Below are positions 11,862 to 24,202 of a DNA stretch of 64,000 nucleotides, piece after piece; within the stretch, counting starts at the first letter, position 1, and every line of letters starts with the position of its first letter. The translations under genes were made by a program, and so were the position numbers. The stretch covers positions 5,102,346 through 5,166,345 of the forward strand of contig NW_021167080.1 in NCBI RefSeq assembly GCF_003711515.1, given 5' to 3'. The notes beneath the pieces are model-generated. The model was not told the origin of the DNA and ran no database searches. It worked only from the letters and a program-made list of their open reading frames with translations. The stretch is from Sodiomyces alkalinus F11 (Eukaryota > Ascomycota > Sordariomycetes > Glomerellales > Plectosphaerellaceae).

Positions 11862-13255
11862 TATACCATGTCGTACGTTGTGTGCCATGACGCACACCCG
11901 GGTCTTCGTGGAACGGGAGTGGCGGCGTGCTAAAAGGGCAGACCAAGTAGTGTACATATCTCCCACAGTAGCCGCTTATTGGCGCCCGACGTGGAAGAGT
12001 GGAAGAGGGTCGCGACGCAGTGGTGCCAACGACAGGGCCTTGCCAACGTCCAGCATGTGACACAGGCCAACGCCAGTCTCATGACAGAACATGCCTCAGA
12101 ACATGCCTACCACAGCCTTCCGCAATTGCGGTGAAAGGAATCCGGAACCGACGAGCTGCTTTCATATTGAGGACAATATATACGAGTCAGAGTTGACCGT
12201 GTCGTGTTCTATATAGCACAGCAGGGCGTCCTAGTAGGCACAGCATCTCTGGAAAGCGAATGACCTAGTTTGCCTCGACACTTGGCGCGCATAGGTGGTA
12301 CTTTGTAGGCAGATAAACACCTAATAATTATTGGCACCCGGTGAAGCCGTCGCCCCAAACTACATGTGGGACTATAAGTGGATACCTAAAATCCGACCAT
12401 GGACACTCCTCACTCTCCATCTAGGTACCTAAAACTTTGTCAACAAGGATCACAACTGCCGACCATCCACAGAGAGTGATCACGATCTCGTGATGGCCGA
12501 GTCGGACCATTAATATGGAGTGCTACAATACACTAGTGCTGCTACTTCCGCCCATACCCGACCCTATCTATGCAAAAGGACCACATCGCGTCCGGTCCGG
12601 GTCACCCTAACACAGTTCGTTGAACAGTTCAATCGCCGGGTCATTTTCATCTCGAATTACGAAGTACACTAGAATCCGGCCCCAGTCTCCATCTCCCTCG
12701 TCTGTTTAGGCCTATTTTTACGGACCTGAGACGAAGTACGTTGTAGCTGCGCCGTACACGATAATGTGCGTCGGTGTGCCCACCCCCCGAAGACATGACT
12801 AGATCAGCGGTCGAATTGGCCCCAAAAAGCCCAAGGAACAGTTCGGTCAATGGTTTCGCGAATCGCGATGGGATTCGAGGCACCGTCAAGGAGTGATACG
12901 TCATTAGACCATCCTTTCCCCCTGCCATGAGTTGGTTGGTGATTTGGTAAATGCGTACCCGTACGGGGGTCCTCTACTACGTCAGGTAGCAAAGGGGGTT
13001 TTCGAGAAAACTTCGTGGAACACTTGGGTCCTGCCTTTATGGGGTTTGACATTTATCGGAAATAGCACGAGTGTCCCTGTCAGATTGTGTACCGTAAGTT
13101 GGTGCGTGAGGTAGGTACCTTACCTAGTAATCATCTTTTGGCACATGGGGACTGGTCTGGCTGACTACTATGGCGTAGCTCGTGGTCGGAGTTATCAGCT
13201 GATATCGAGGGATTTCTCGACGGCCGTACCACTATTATTTCGTTGCTTCGTTTTT

Positions 13256-13339
13256 ACTGCTTCGTTCACTGCTTCGTTCACTGCTTCGTTCACTGCTTCG
13301 TTCACTGCTTCGTTCACTGCTTCGTTTACTGCTTCTTCT
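13256..13339. repeat. 12-bp minisatellite, 7 units
   Basis: Head-to-tail copies of ACTGCTTCGTTC; the sixth copy ends TTT and the seventh degrades to ACTGCTTCTTCT. Being a multiple of 3 it keeps frames open on both strands, which explains repetitive peptides such as FTAS and SERS; no gene is supported. Confidence 0.92.
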
Positions 13340-15735
13340 TCTTATTCTAGTCGGGCACCCATGCCTTGACAGTGGGGCAAGGAGAGAATAATTTGAAGGC
13401 ATCGTACAATAAGACTCCAAGCGCTTATAACCGAAGTGTGTATTTTCTTCCGTATGCGGCTTCTTGCCCAAGGCCACATGGTAGTGTCAGGAATAGGGCA
13501 AGCATCGAAAGTTTTGTTCTTCATTTTCTTACTTCCTTCGTAGATAGATACGGAGTATACGCATCGTGTGATGCTTTAAATTTTTACAAATTTAGCCTGA
13601 AGAGTCTATGGTTCTTTGTTGCACAAACATGTCTCTTCCTATGCGCGCTCTTCCTCCAGTTTCATCGTCACAACCCCATCCACACCGACTCTGCCCAGTT
13701 CGTCCATTCATCGACTCCCAAAAGCGGTAACAGTCGGTGTGCCGTGGTCAAACCCAACAAACCATTGTCGTTCCTGCTCACGCCGAATGGCCGATGTGGG
13801 GCCGCTATCTGGCAGTACATACAGGTACGCTGTACATAAGCCGGAGCGGACGGTGCAGGGGAGCGGCGTCCGGGGGCATGGGCAGATATTGCCAAATGGA
13901 TCGGAAGCTCAATTTGTGCAGGACGCTAACAAGGTTCTTGCCGATTCGACTAGCGGGGTTCGATTTACACGTGTACTTTTTTTTTCTTTCTCTTCCTTTT
14001 TTTCTTCTTCGTACCTACTTCGTGCAGTAGGAAGATACTTCCTACGCTCCGGTAATTACTGCATCCCAAAAGTTCCCGGCTCGACAGGACACTGCCCAAC
14101 GTGCGGGGCGATCATCCCCCTACCCTCTGACCCTTTTCAAAAGCAACAGCTCCACTACGGAGAGCCAATACGGCGGTGTCTGAGCAAGGAAAGAGCATGT
14201 TGACACCAAATTGAAACGGGAGACCAGGGCTTGACGAGCAGGGTTCTCTTGCAATGGCAAAAAAGCCCACTTCCTTGCCCCTCTTTTCGTGTAGAACTCA
14301 TACGACGTAGTGTAGGTTGTACCTCGTAGTATCTGTGCCGTTCTTCCCGGTTGCCTCACTAGCTCGCCATTTCCATCTTCTTTCTTCTCATTGCTCCTCT
14401 TCTTCTTTTTCTTCCCTACTTACACATTTTGGTGCCAACTAGCACTTCCAATATGCAACCAAAAGATCCCAGTCAAGTTGGCGTGGAAGACAAGGAAACG
14501 AAACGAACCCGAGAAGAGTATGCATCGGCGAATCATTCATGACGATATGCTTGCGGAATCTCTCCGTCCTCGCCTGCATGCAGCACGCTGTACATGTACA
14601 TACATACATACCTTACATACGGTACGGTACGGTGCGACTCCTTACCCTTTTATGAGTCTCGTACCAATTGCCACCTGCTTTACCGTACCGCAATTAGCAC
14701 CCATGCACACCGGCCGAGTGATCGTTGACCGCCCATGTTCATCCTACGCAGCATTTCGTACCAAAATTTGTCTCGGGGCCGCACCTACATACGGATAGAT
14801 GTATCCGCGGAAACGCCCTATTGCTCCCCGATGGATTGGCCACTTTCCGAACTCTGGGCCCACCTACGAAAGTAGATTGGGTGGGGGTCGTCGGGTTGCC
14901 GTTTTGGTACGTTGTATTGTACAAAGTACATCGTACTGAGTACAAAGTTTTTGTCTCGGCCCAGTTCATGGTCACGGCGGCCTTAGGGCCAATCTTGAAC
15001 CATTCTCCCCTCCAAAGACGTGGCATTCAACTGGCAGGATCGCAGATCTGGCGGGAATAGATTTTGTGTATGACATGTCAGCAGGCGTGAAAATTGTTTG
15101 GGGTAGGGAGGGGGGAACGGAACCCAGCATTGTCAGCTCACATATGGGATCTGATCCAACCCCCGCCTGGCGCTGTTATTCCATTCGTCGTTGGGCCCCC
15201 CCCGTTCTCGCATCTGAGAGAGGTCACTAACGCATTCTGCATCATCTGTCACAGTGTCAGTCCGACACATGCCACTCCCGAACGGCAGGTCTAGGGACAG
15301 CGGACGTTGAAATTCGAGTCATTCTGACCATGCTGGCCCACGGCCGAAGCGGCTGCCTCCGACGAAGTAGGCGATGCTACGTACGCTGCTGTATGGAATA
15401 TGGAACAGGACGGTTGTGGATGGTTCCTGCCCTTCACTGTGCTCGCCATTTCGTCTTGCGCGCCTCGCCTCGAGCAAGACTTGAAATGAGGCGCCCCTTG
15501 GACGCCGGTATTACCTCGGGCATGTCAAGGCCTGGTGTTGTCGCGAATAGGTGTGCAATGTACGCGAACATGATCACCAGATACAGCCGCAGTGCTTCTG
15601 GTTGGCCGAATTCTACTTGCAGGACATCACACGCCGACCTGCGAGTACGTTCTATGTGTACACTATAGTGACAAGTGAGCCGAGGCGAATCAACCCACAG
15701 AACAGGCCGCAGATCGCAAGGCCGCATCGAAAGGG

Positions 15736-15780
15736 CGGTGGTGATGGTGGTGGTGATGGTGGTGGTGTGGTGGTGGTGGG
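15736..15780. repeat. GGT/GAT trinucleotide microsatellite
   Basis: Imperfect GGT run interrupted by GAT (GGTGGTGATGGTGGTGGTGA and on), ending in GT repeats. Non-coding context. Confidence 0.85.
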
Positions 15781-16083
15781 TGTGTGTGATCACAGCCGAT
15801 CTCGCCTATTCATCTTCTTCCGATCCAGCAGACGATCGCATCGGACTAGCGTCATCAACCCACAAAATAAAACCAGATCCTGGCCCGCTTGCACTGCGGG
15901 CCCCCAACACAACAACACCATGTTACAACGTACATACTTTCGAACCGTCTGACCGGTTCGTTAGCTCCAACCGCCTGTGCGAGAGAGCGCCGCAGCCCTG
16001 TACGAGAAGGGGTGGGGAATGCAAAAGTCGGCACCAAGTAATTATGAAGGGATTATGTGTAATTACCGTTCTCGCACATCCCA

Positions 16084-16113
16084 TACACACACGCGCGCGC
16101 GCGTGCGCGCGCA
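16084..16113. repeat. Alternating purine-pyrimidine tract (CA then CG)
   Basis: About 30 bp of strictly alternating purine/pyrimidine: ACACACAC followed by CGCGCGCGCGTGCGCGCG. Sequence of this type can adopt Z-DNA; any role is inference. Confidence 0.8.
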
Positions 16114-18045
16114 AAACAAGAGGACACCTTCGTGGCTTGCCGGGCAATTCGAATAGCGGCTGCGTGGAGAAACGAGATTGGACCACGAAAAGAAACCTCT
16201 CCAAGTCCGGGAACGACGTAATAACTTCGTACCTCCCACCACCACCGCAGAGCGCTTGATCGGCTTTTTGTGGACTATCGGACGTGGATGAGACATGCTT
16301 CCGACATTAACGCGCGCAGGTCGGCAATACAACATACAACGTAACGTACGTATGACTCTGGCCAGACGCCAGTTGCTATCACGGGAATGACAGAATTTGG
16401 TTGAGAGGTCAGTCGTCCCCTCCGTTTTATGTACAACGTAAGAAACGCGGACGATGCCCCTGGATTTTTGCGGGAATTGCCGACGGTACATATTACGGAG
16501 TACAACGTACGTTGTACGCCCTGGTCGGCTGGCAAAACGCGGGTTATATTAACCCAGGTCGTCGTGGCCAAGTCCGGCAACCCATGCGAACAGTCAGGTC
16601 AATCTCTCCAATCTCAACCCAACCAAGTGAACGGAACCCTCGCCTCGATGCGCCGCTAGTTGGTGGCTTTTGGCGGCTTGTACCGTGACGGCTGCGCGAC
16701 CGATCCACTCGACTTGGTCCACGAAATAGGTACGAAGTTGCTCTGTACACCCTCAAATAGATCGATCCCCTTTGCCGCATCCCATCCATCCCAGCTTCGA
16801 GCATAATAAGCAACGCCCAGAAACGGGGTGTCGTTGCTTCTTGGCGATGTCGTGCGGAAAGATCCGGTGAAAGAGAGGGGAGCAGGGGAGAGGAGGAATG
16901 TGGACGCCAAGAGACCCATCGCGGATATCGAATATCGGTCCCCGAACCCCCTTCTCTCCTTCTCTCCTTCATACGGACGGTAGCAGGGCCAGACATACAT
17001 ATGTGGGTATGCGGCTGTAATCGGCCAGCCATATAATAACTAATCTCATTTATTAATCGTAGGGGTCCAGGACATTGAATCAATGCTTGTCTCACAGCTT
17101 ATCGTGAAGGGTCGGTCAAGATGCACGAACGACGCACGCATGGTGGAGAAGAGGTCTACAACGGATTCCGAGAAGAGGAATGGGTACAGATACCGGCGGC
17201 TTTCTGAACTTCATGACGAGGATCCGTCTGGCTTGTCGTCTGTCTCGCCACCGACGAAGTACGGACGGGAGCACTACAGGACGGCGCCGACGGCTTGGCG
17301 CCTCCTGCGGAACTTTTGTCCCTTTTGTCAGATTCCCCCTGTCCCCTGTGTGGCGGCTTGCCTCATAGGTACGACTTGGCGCCAGAGGATTTCGAATATT
17401 GATGGCTGCAGGCGGGCGAGGACCCTATCTTCTCAAGATAACGTGTATGTATGTGGCTTCCGATACCGGGTGGCCTGATACAGGTCTTCCGAAATGGCCT
17501 TCACTTTTCGTGTATGAGAGTTCTTTGGCATTATCCGAGACGGCTCGTACTCAGGGGGCATCAAATGCTGTTATACACTACACTAGTACTACAGGGTGCG
17601 GCATGACCGCTCACACCGACGTCCGCGGCCGCGTTCATCCGGCTCAACGTCGAGCGGGATTACGCGCGCTATAATCGGTAGGACTTTTCGAGATGGGATG
17701 TGAGTCGTCACACCGGTTTACTCGCATGACACGGGGGTTCGTTCCCTCCGTCTTCTTCCCCCCAAGCCTACGGAGAGTTACCATCCAAACCTAACAGTAT
17801 TCATTGGTATCAACGAATTACCCCCTAGACACTTGCAAGGGAATCCATCGTCTTACCATGAACGCCTGTGATACCAGAGAAGAAGTCCTCCCTCTAAAGG
17901 AGTCATGTAAAAGCAGCGACACCCAGTGGGACCCCATATTCGGTCCGGATTAGCCTATATGTTGAGCAGAGCAACTCAAAAAAATAAAATTAAAATTAAC
18001 AAAAAGTAATCGTCACGACAGACACTGGTCTCATTTGACAGTCGT

Positions 18046-21000
18046 TCAGTTCTGGATCGCAAACTCGCCTTCCAGTGGCAGATCCCGACTACTCGACCCG
18101 ACCCAGACCCCATACGTGCCGTTCTGAAGATGCCACTTCTGCGCCCCAACGTCCCACACACTGAGGTCGCGTCTCGTCAGCTCGAACTCGACCGCAGCCG
18201 ACTCGCCCGCCTCGACGAACGGCTTGTCGAAACCACGCAACTGCCTAACCGGCCCGCCCGGGATCCCGACGTACAGCTGCGCGACCTCATGCCCCGCCAC
18301 CGCCCCCGTGTTCCGCACGTCGGCCGACACCCGCGCCAGGACGGCCCACAGGTCTTGCGGGCCGCCTTCGCCCAGGGGCCCGGTCGGGTATGGCGCCGTC
18401 GTCGACGCGTTGCGGCTCGCCTGGACCGTGAGGTTGCCGAACGCGAAGGATGTGTAGCTCAGCCCGAAGCCGAAGGCGAAGCGCGGCTCGATGCCTTGCC
18501 TGTCGAAGTGCCGGTAGTCGACGTACACGCCCTCGGAGAAGTTGCTCTGCGGGAAGTTTGCGTGCACCCGGTCATCGGGGAGGAGGACGTCCGGCCCGGC
18601 CAGGTGCGCGTAGTCGGATTCGTTCCGCGCCACGGTGTAGGGGAGCTTGCCGGACGGGTTCGCGCCGCCGTAGAGGATCGATACGAGCGCGTTGCCCGAG
18701 TCCTGGCCCGGGAGGTGCGCGAAGAGGACGGCCGTGACGTTGCTGTGCTCGATCCACTGGTCCACGAGGCGCGGCCCGGCGTTGTGCAGCACGACCATGG
18801 TGTTGTTGCAGCGCGACGCCACGTTTAGGATCAGGCCGTCGGTGTAGTCGTCGTAGAGCGCCGGTCGGTCGTACGATTCGCTCGCCCAGACGTTGCCGAA
18901 GACGAGACAGGCGTCGGATTCCGCGTGGACGCCCGGATCGCCGCGTTCAAAGTCCCACAGGAGCGCGGTGCCGTCCCCGTCGGCCTGCGCCTTGATCGCC
19001 TCGAAAGGAGAGATCAGCGTCGACGGCGAAGGGGCGCCCGACCCGCCGCCCGAGATCATGGTGCCGCCGAGGCCGATGGCCGACCAATCCTGGTCGTAGT
19101 CCTCCTTCATCGTGAAGCCGGCTTCGACCTCTTCCCAGCCCACGGGGTACGCTCCGAAGGCCAGGGGGTCGACGAATCCGCCGCCGATGAAGTTCATCCC
19201 GCGCGCCGACGTGGCCGAGTATCCAAATAGGGAGAGCAGTCTCGGTCTACCGAGGGGGAGCGCGCCGTTGGCGTTTTTGACCAGGACGTGGCCTTCAACG
19301 GCCCCATCGCGAAGCACGCCGCGACTGGAGGTGTTCCTGGCGTCGACGATTGCGTGGGGCTCCTGCACGTTCATGGGCATTCCCGCCCCAGGGGGTGGGA
19401 AGTCCTCGTGGTCTTGGTTCAGGCGATACCACGACGCGATGACGCGCGTGACCATGTCGGTGACGCGGCTCTCGGGGACGGACCCGTTCCTGACGGCTTC
19501 GACGAGAGTATCGCCCCAGTAGTCGTGTGGCACGGGCATGGCCACGTCCATCCCGGCGAGGGCAGCGGCGACGCCGGCGTGCTGCGCGTCCCAGTCGGAG
19601 ACGACCCAGCCCTGGAAACCGAGTTCGTCTTTCAGGAGGCCGTTCATCGTCTTGCTGTTCTGGCAGCCATACGAGTTGTTAATCCGCTGGTAGGAACACA
19701 TGATGTTGGCGCTACCGGCATGGACGGCGTCCTGGAATGGCCTGAAAAGAGCGTCATGTCAGTTTCTTTTCTTTCTTTTCTTTCTTTTCGTTCTTTTCTT
19801 TCTTTTCTTTCTTTGGTCTAGAAGAAACCCGTTTCTTTTGGCTTGGCACATCCATCCTGGAACTCACCAGAGGTAGAACTCGTGCATGGTCTTGTCATCA
19901 ACATTCGAAGAGACAGCTTCCCGGGGCAGTTTCTGCAGACGATTGGTTTCTTGTTCGTTCGCGATGAAATGCTGCAAAAGGCACGCAACTGTCAGCCCCC
20001 CTCCAAACAGGAGAAACACTCCACAAAAGCAGGTGTTTTGCTGCCGTTTGCTTGCTTACCTTGACACTAGTCAAAACACCTTCTTCCTGCACCCCGTTGA
20101 CCGTCTCGTGTACGAAGACGCCGGTTAGGTACGGATCGACCGAGAAGCTCTCCCAGTTCCGACCGCCGCTGACCACGCGGCCCATGGGCCCGATCGAGGG
20201 TCCGAGCAAGACGTTGACACCCTTCGTCCTGAATTCGGACCCCATGGCCTTCGCCCTCCGTCGTGCCAGGGGTTTGTTCCAGCTGCAAAACAGTAGGTCA
20301 GAAAAATATGTTTGAACAAGGAGATAAAAAGAAAAGAATTCTTTGAATCCAACAAGGATATTGTCTCTTCTCTTCTTCTCTCATACCTAGCTCCCACGTG
20401 AATACCGGCCGGATAGGCATTGACAAAATCGGTGTTCCTGAGACCTTGCCCGGCATCGTGGAGACACATCCCGGGGAAACGGAGCCGTCTAATCGGGGGA
20501 AGAAGCCCGGCACACCCGGTCGAAGAGCGGATGCCTCCGGTCAAGCTCACCTGAGGGGGGGTAACGGTTCAGTCACACCAGGCACTCGAAAACCACGGGC
20601 GAGAAACCTCGGCTCACCTTTTCCTCTAGCGTCATCTCCCCAACCATGTCCCTGGCTTTCTCGAAAGCATCGCTCCAAGCCCCCAGACCCTCCATCTCGG
20701 CTATGCAAACGGTTAGCCCGGCATCTAGTGGAACGCTTGATCCCAGAGGCTGGACGTTGAACGCCAAACGGACGAGTGAAAAGAGAGAGAGAGAGAGACG
20801 TACGTGACGGGTACACGGGCGGCGAAAGCCCATAGAAGAAAGAATCATCCGTCATAGGCTCCCTATCTACGCTGCCCTCTGTCTTCTTCGAAGGTAATGC
20901 AGCCAATCCGGCAAGACCGCCGCCGATTATTACCACCAGGACGACTAAGACGATGATGATGCGCTTCTTGGTTTTGAGGAAAGGAAGGCCAGCCTGGACG

Positions 21001-21092
21001 CGCTGCCACACGGAAGGCTTCTTCTGCTCCGACATGGTGGGCTTGTGATGCTCGGCGGTGCCAGTGTCGGCGCTGACATCCGTCTTCGACAT
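18046..21092 (-). CDS. Beta-glucosidase, glycoside hydrolase family 3, N-terminal membrane anchor
   Basis: Hydrolyses terminal non-reducing beta-D-glucosyl residues (cellobiose and related glucosides). Model: exons 20804-21092, 20618-20700, 20387-20550, 20060-20282, 19868-19971 and 18046-19741, all GT-AG and phase-consistent, giving 852 aa. Residues about 1-42 are cytosolic and Lys-rich (LPFLKTKKR); about 43-66 form one transmembrane helix ([20 protein letters not shown]), so this is a type II membrane protein, like Aspergillus BglE, and not a secreted enzyme with a cleaved signal. The GH3 catalytic domain follows: [53 protein letters not shown] and the nucleophile motif [13 protein letters not shown] (Asp of SDW). 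The second GH3 domain and a fibronectin-III-like domain ([20 protein letters not shown]) end the protein. It is head-to-tail with the G-alpha gene, 1.7 kb away. Confidence 0.93.
19763..19815. repeat. CT-rich simple repeat in the last beta-glucosidase intron
   Basis: TTTCT/TTTTC pentamer-like repeat within the intron 19742-19867 (A/G-rich on the coding strand). Confidence 0.8.
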
Positions 21093-22762
21093 GGCGGGCA
21101 GACCTGGTCAGGAGAGTGTTTGAGGATTGACGAAGGCGGAGAAGAGGCGTCGGGACCCTGGCATGTCCACTGAAACTGTCGACGATACTCGGCTTCGTGA
21201 CCGATTTTCTCTCACAAACTCCGGTGTCGTGGGCACGCGCGCATGCCTTTCTCAGCCTGAGGGTCCCTTTTGAATGAAATGAGAACTTCAAGGGTATGCT
21301 ATGCGGTATGCAGCTGAACCCAGAACCGTCGTGGTGGGTAATGATGTCTCGACATACAAATCATCCGATAATAAGAGATCTTGGCTGCCCGCCTCCCCCC
21401 TCACTAGCTAATATGAAATTCGAGCGCCCTCGTTAATTAAGTCGTCCGTTGACTTTCGATCTTCGATTCCCTCCTCCTTACCCTTATGGTTGGCGAGCCC
21501 ATCATGGACGAAAACCATGAACCTATCATTCTGCTTGCCCCTGTTTTCTTCCGTCTTCGGTATCGTCCTGCCAACCAGATTTTCGTTTTAAATGGAGGTT
21601 TATGATTGGCCAATTCACACGTTAAAAAGCCTTATTTGGTTGACCGGTAAATTAGTCCCTACCTAGTGGCTTATATAAGCACTGTGAGCCCCGCCTGGTC
21701 AGCTACAGGTATATACAGTATGTACTTCGTACATTGGCGGGGCCCTGTGCTGTGAGCTGGCAGACTCGGCGTCGGACCCTCTGCGCAATACACTGCCAGG
21801 TGGGGGAAAAGGGGGAGAAAAAAAAAATAGAACCTTCGGCCTAGCCAGCCGGCTCTCGCAGCCTTTTCAAGCGGCGGTTTAGTGCTGAAGCCGTTTCGTT
21901 TCCCTTCGAAACAAACTGAACCTTCCATCGACGGCGATTCGAAAAAAAGCCCTTCGAAAACCACAGTCATCCAGGTGTCCCTCACAGCTAACATTCTCCT
22001 TAAAGCTTGGATATAGCGTGCACGTGTGCGTCAGTCTTGTGCATGTCATGGAATCTGGACCCCACTGACGAGCACCCTGATATCCTATATGTGTATTCAT
22101 CATATGTAGTCCGAACTAAGATGATATCATGTCTTTACAAGAGTCCGCATATCCAAAAGGGATTGTGCCTCGGTGCAGGCCAGGGGCGCCCGTCTCAACA
22201 AGACATGGCCCCTAACTCCCACCAGTCCCAACGCATCTCGTCGATTCGTTCGCTTCTCCCGAGCTCCCTTACTCAACTCTCACTGAACTTTTAATATCCC
22301 GTCCCCCTTCACCGTCGTCACCGTCACCCGAGTCGGCCCGTACCAAATCAAGTTGCTATATCGTCGACAAAAATAAAAATAGAGGTATCATGCGCTGAAA
22401 CTGAAAAAAGGGCGTCTCAGTTTGCCTCCTCGAAATCAAAGCTTGAATACAGTGGAACCGCTGCATGAAGGGGCCCCCCGGCCCTAACAAAATAGATGCG
22501 TGACCCGACTCAAAAGAAATCCGATACGGTTGGTCGATACATTACACACAGAAAGGAAAGGGGCGTTGGGAGCAGTCGAGCGCCGCCGTGGATGTCGGAT
22601 ATTTTGTAACATCATAGTCAAAGTTGTGATTTGTATTCGATGTCTCGATGCTCCATCCAGTTCGCTTCCCGTGAACGGAGCTTCCCCATCAGCCACGGTT
22701 GGGGCTGGTCGGCATTAGGGGAACATGGACGGCTGTCTGCCGCTGGGTCTCTGCGAGTCACC
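21093..22762. other. Intergenic region between G-alpha 3' end and beta-glucosidase 5' end
   Basis: 1.67 kb. It should hold the beta-glucosidase promoter and 5' UTR (next to 21093) and the G-alpha 3' UTR. No coherent reading frame, repeat or RNA gene recognised. Confidence 0.5.
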
Positions 22763-24202
22763 TCATAGTATGAGCTGTTTCAGATTTCGTTGGATGATCA
22801 TGTCCTGGACTGAATCCATGGTGATCTTTAGCAGGTTCGTGTCAGTCGCGTTCGTAAAGTGACCATAAATCTCCTTGTCCGTGTTTCGGTTCAGCGCCTT
22901 GAATTTATCCAGGAAGTATTTGCTGGCTGCTTTCCAGTCGTCAGGCGGCCCATGGTAGTCAGTGAATCCTTGCGCCTGGATCGGGCTGTGAGCAAGCTTT
23001 CCCTTGAATAAGTCCATCTTGTTGAGGAAGAGGATGAGGGCCGACTTGGTGAACCAGTGAGAGTTGGCAATCGACTCCCACAACATCAGGGCCTCGTTCA
23101 TTTGATTCTGTCGAGGCGCGTACATGTCAGCCAGCTGAGTTCCCGACCTGGGACCTGGGGAGTTCATTTGGGCGGGGGCATCAATGGGGCTTCCTTACGC
23201 CGTCTCTATCTTCGACGAGACATTGGTCGTAACCGCTGATGGCCACCAAGAATAGGAGGCAGTTGACGTTCTCGAAGCAGTGGATCCACTTTTTCCGTTC
23301 TGACCTCTGGCCGCCAACGTCAAACATCCGGTATGTCAGTTGGCCAAGTTCGAAGACACTTTCCGTGATGCCCGTCGTACGCAACCGGCAGCGAAGCAGG
23401 TCCTGGTCGGAGGGTACATAGTCGTCCTCCCATAGTCTGTCAATGTCGTCGCAAAAACTAGATACGGGAATTCGTTAGCTCTTACCCTCCCCCAGCCGCG
23501 TATATACCATTATTTCTACGGAACCGGGTGATTGATGCTCACTATGCCAGGTTGTCATGGAGCGCAAACTCATTGCCCTTGGCAATGGCCATTTTAACTC
23601 CACCATCTGCCCAGAGTGACTTGATGGGTTCGAGGTAGTCTTTCGGCAGCGGGTCTCGCGCACTGATCTCGTAATCGACCATGAGGTAGGCCATGTGTTT
23701 CTACACGGAAAGCGGAACCAGGTCAGTGAGCGTGTTCGGATGTGGGAGTACCAAAAGACAGGGGGGAGGGTTCGAACAACGAAGAATGTGGAGGCGTCTC
23801 ACATCATTCTCGGGATTCTCGAAGCCCACGCCGAGTTCCCTCATGGCATCGAAGATAAGTCGAAACGATTGTACGACGTTATTGAAGACGACCGGTTTCC
23901 ACTCCAGCTTTTCGGACTTGCTAAATCCTTGTGCATAGATAAGCTTCATTTGTTTCAATACAGTCGACTTGCCCGATTCGCCGGCGCCTACAGGTGCAAC
24001 GAGTCAGTAGCAATCCACAGACAAGAATACCAATGCGATGTAAAAAGAGGGAAGATGGATCCAGGTCCATGATGCAATGCAACAGACCTAGCAGCAACAG
24101 CTTGACCTCCTTTGCCATCCGCTTCTCATCTTGCCGAATCACTTTGTCAAGCTCTCGTGAGCGCGCAGCCCCATCGTCCTTGTCTCTGCTTCCAAAGCAC
24201 AT
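22763..24202 (-). CDS. gna-2: Heterotrimeric G-protein alpha subunit, fungal group II (GNA-2/GanA/MagC type)
   Basis: Membrane-associated GTPase relaying signals from G-protein-coupled receptors. Model: exons 24088-24202, 23803-23987, 23543-23700, 23199-23457 and 22763-23107; phases close, 353 aa, the usual G-alpha length. Motifs: P-loop GAGESGKST (about residues 39-47), switch I RLRTTGIT, switch [18 protein letters not shown] and TNATDT (family usually TCATDT; the Cys is Asn here). The N-terminus is M-C-F-G-S-R-D-K, with no Gly2, so not an N-myristoylation substrate; Cys2 could be palmitoylated. The C-terminus is RNLKQLIL with no Cys at -4. These features separate it from group I (MGCGMST) and group III (MGACMS) subunits. 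Intron 1 splits the first P-loop Gly codon and has an unusual GTCTGT donor with a good ACTGAC branch point. Group assignment rests on remembered N-terminal signatures. Confidence 0.95.

Larger units (their letters stand above)
11862..18045. other. Gene-poor region between the Fot1-like element and the beta-glucosidase gene
   Basis: About 6.2 kb. Unlike the transposon it has normal CA/TG content, so it is not RIP-affected. The longest frames (13366-13839, 13616-14203, 15675-16259, 16544-17095) overlap each other on both strands, show no domain and no convincing splice context, and I do not call them genes. It holds a 12-bp minisatellite, a GGT/GAT microsatellite, an alternating CA/CG tract and the perfect palindrome at 16500-16517. 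Nothing else recognised. Confidence 0.45.

Noticed and set aside
13235..13477. Repetitive peptide frames over the 12-bp minisatellite
   Set aside because: The repeat unit is a multiple of three, so frames stay open by construction; flanks are not protein-like.
13616..14203. 195-codon frame in the gene-poor region
   Set aside because: Low complexity (Ser/Phe runs from CT tracts), overlapping frames on both strands, no domain, no splice logic.
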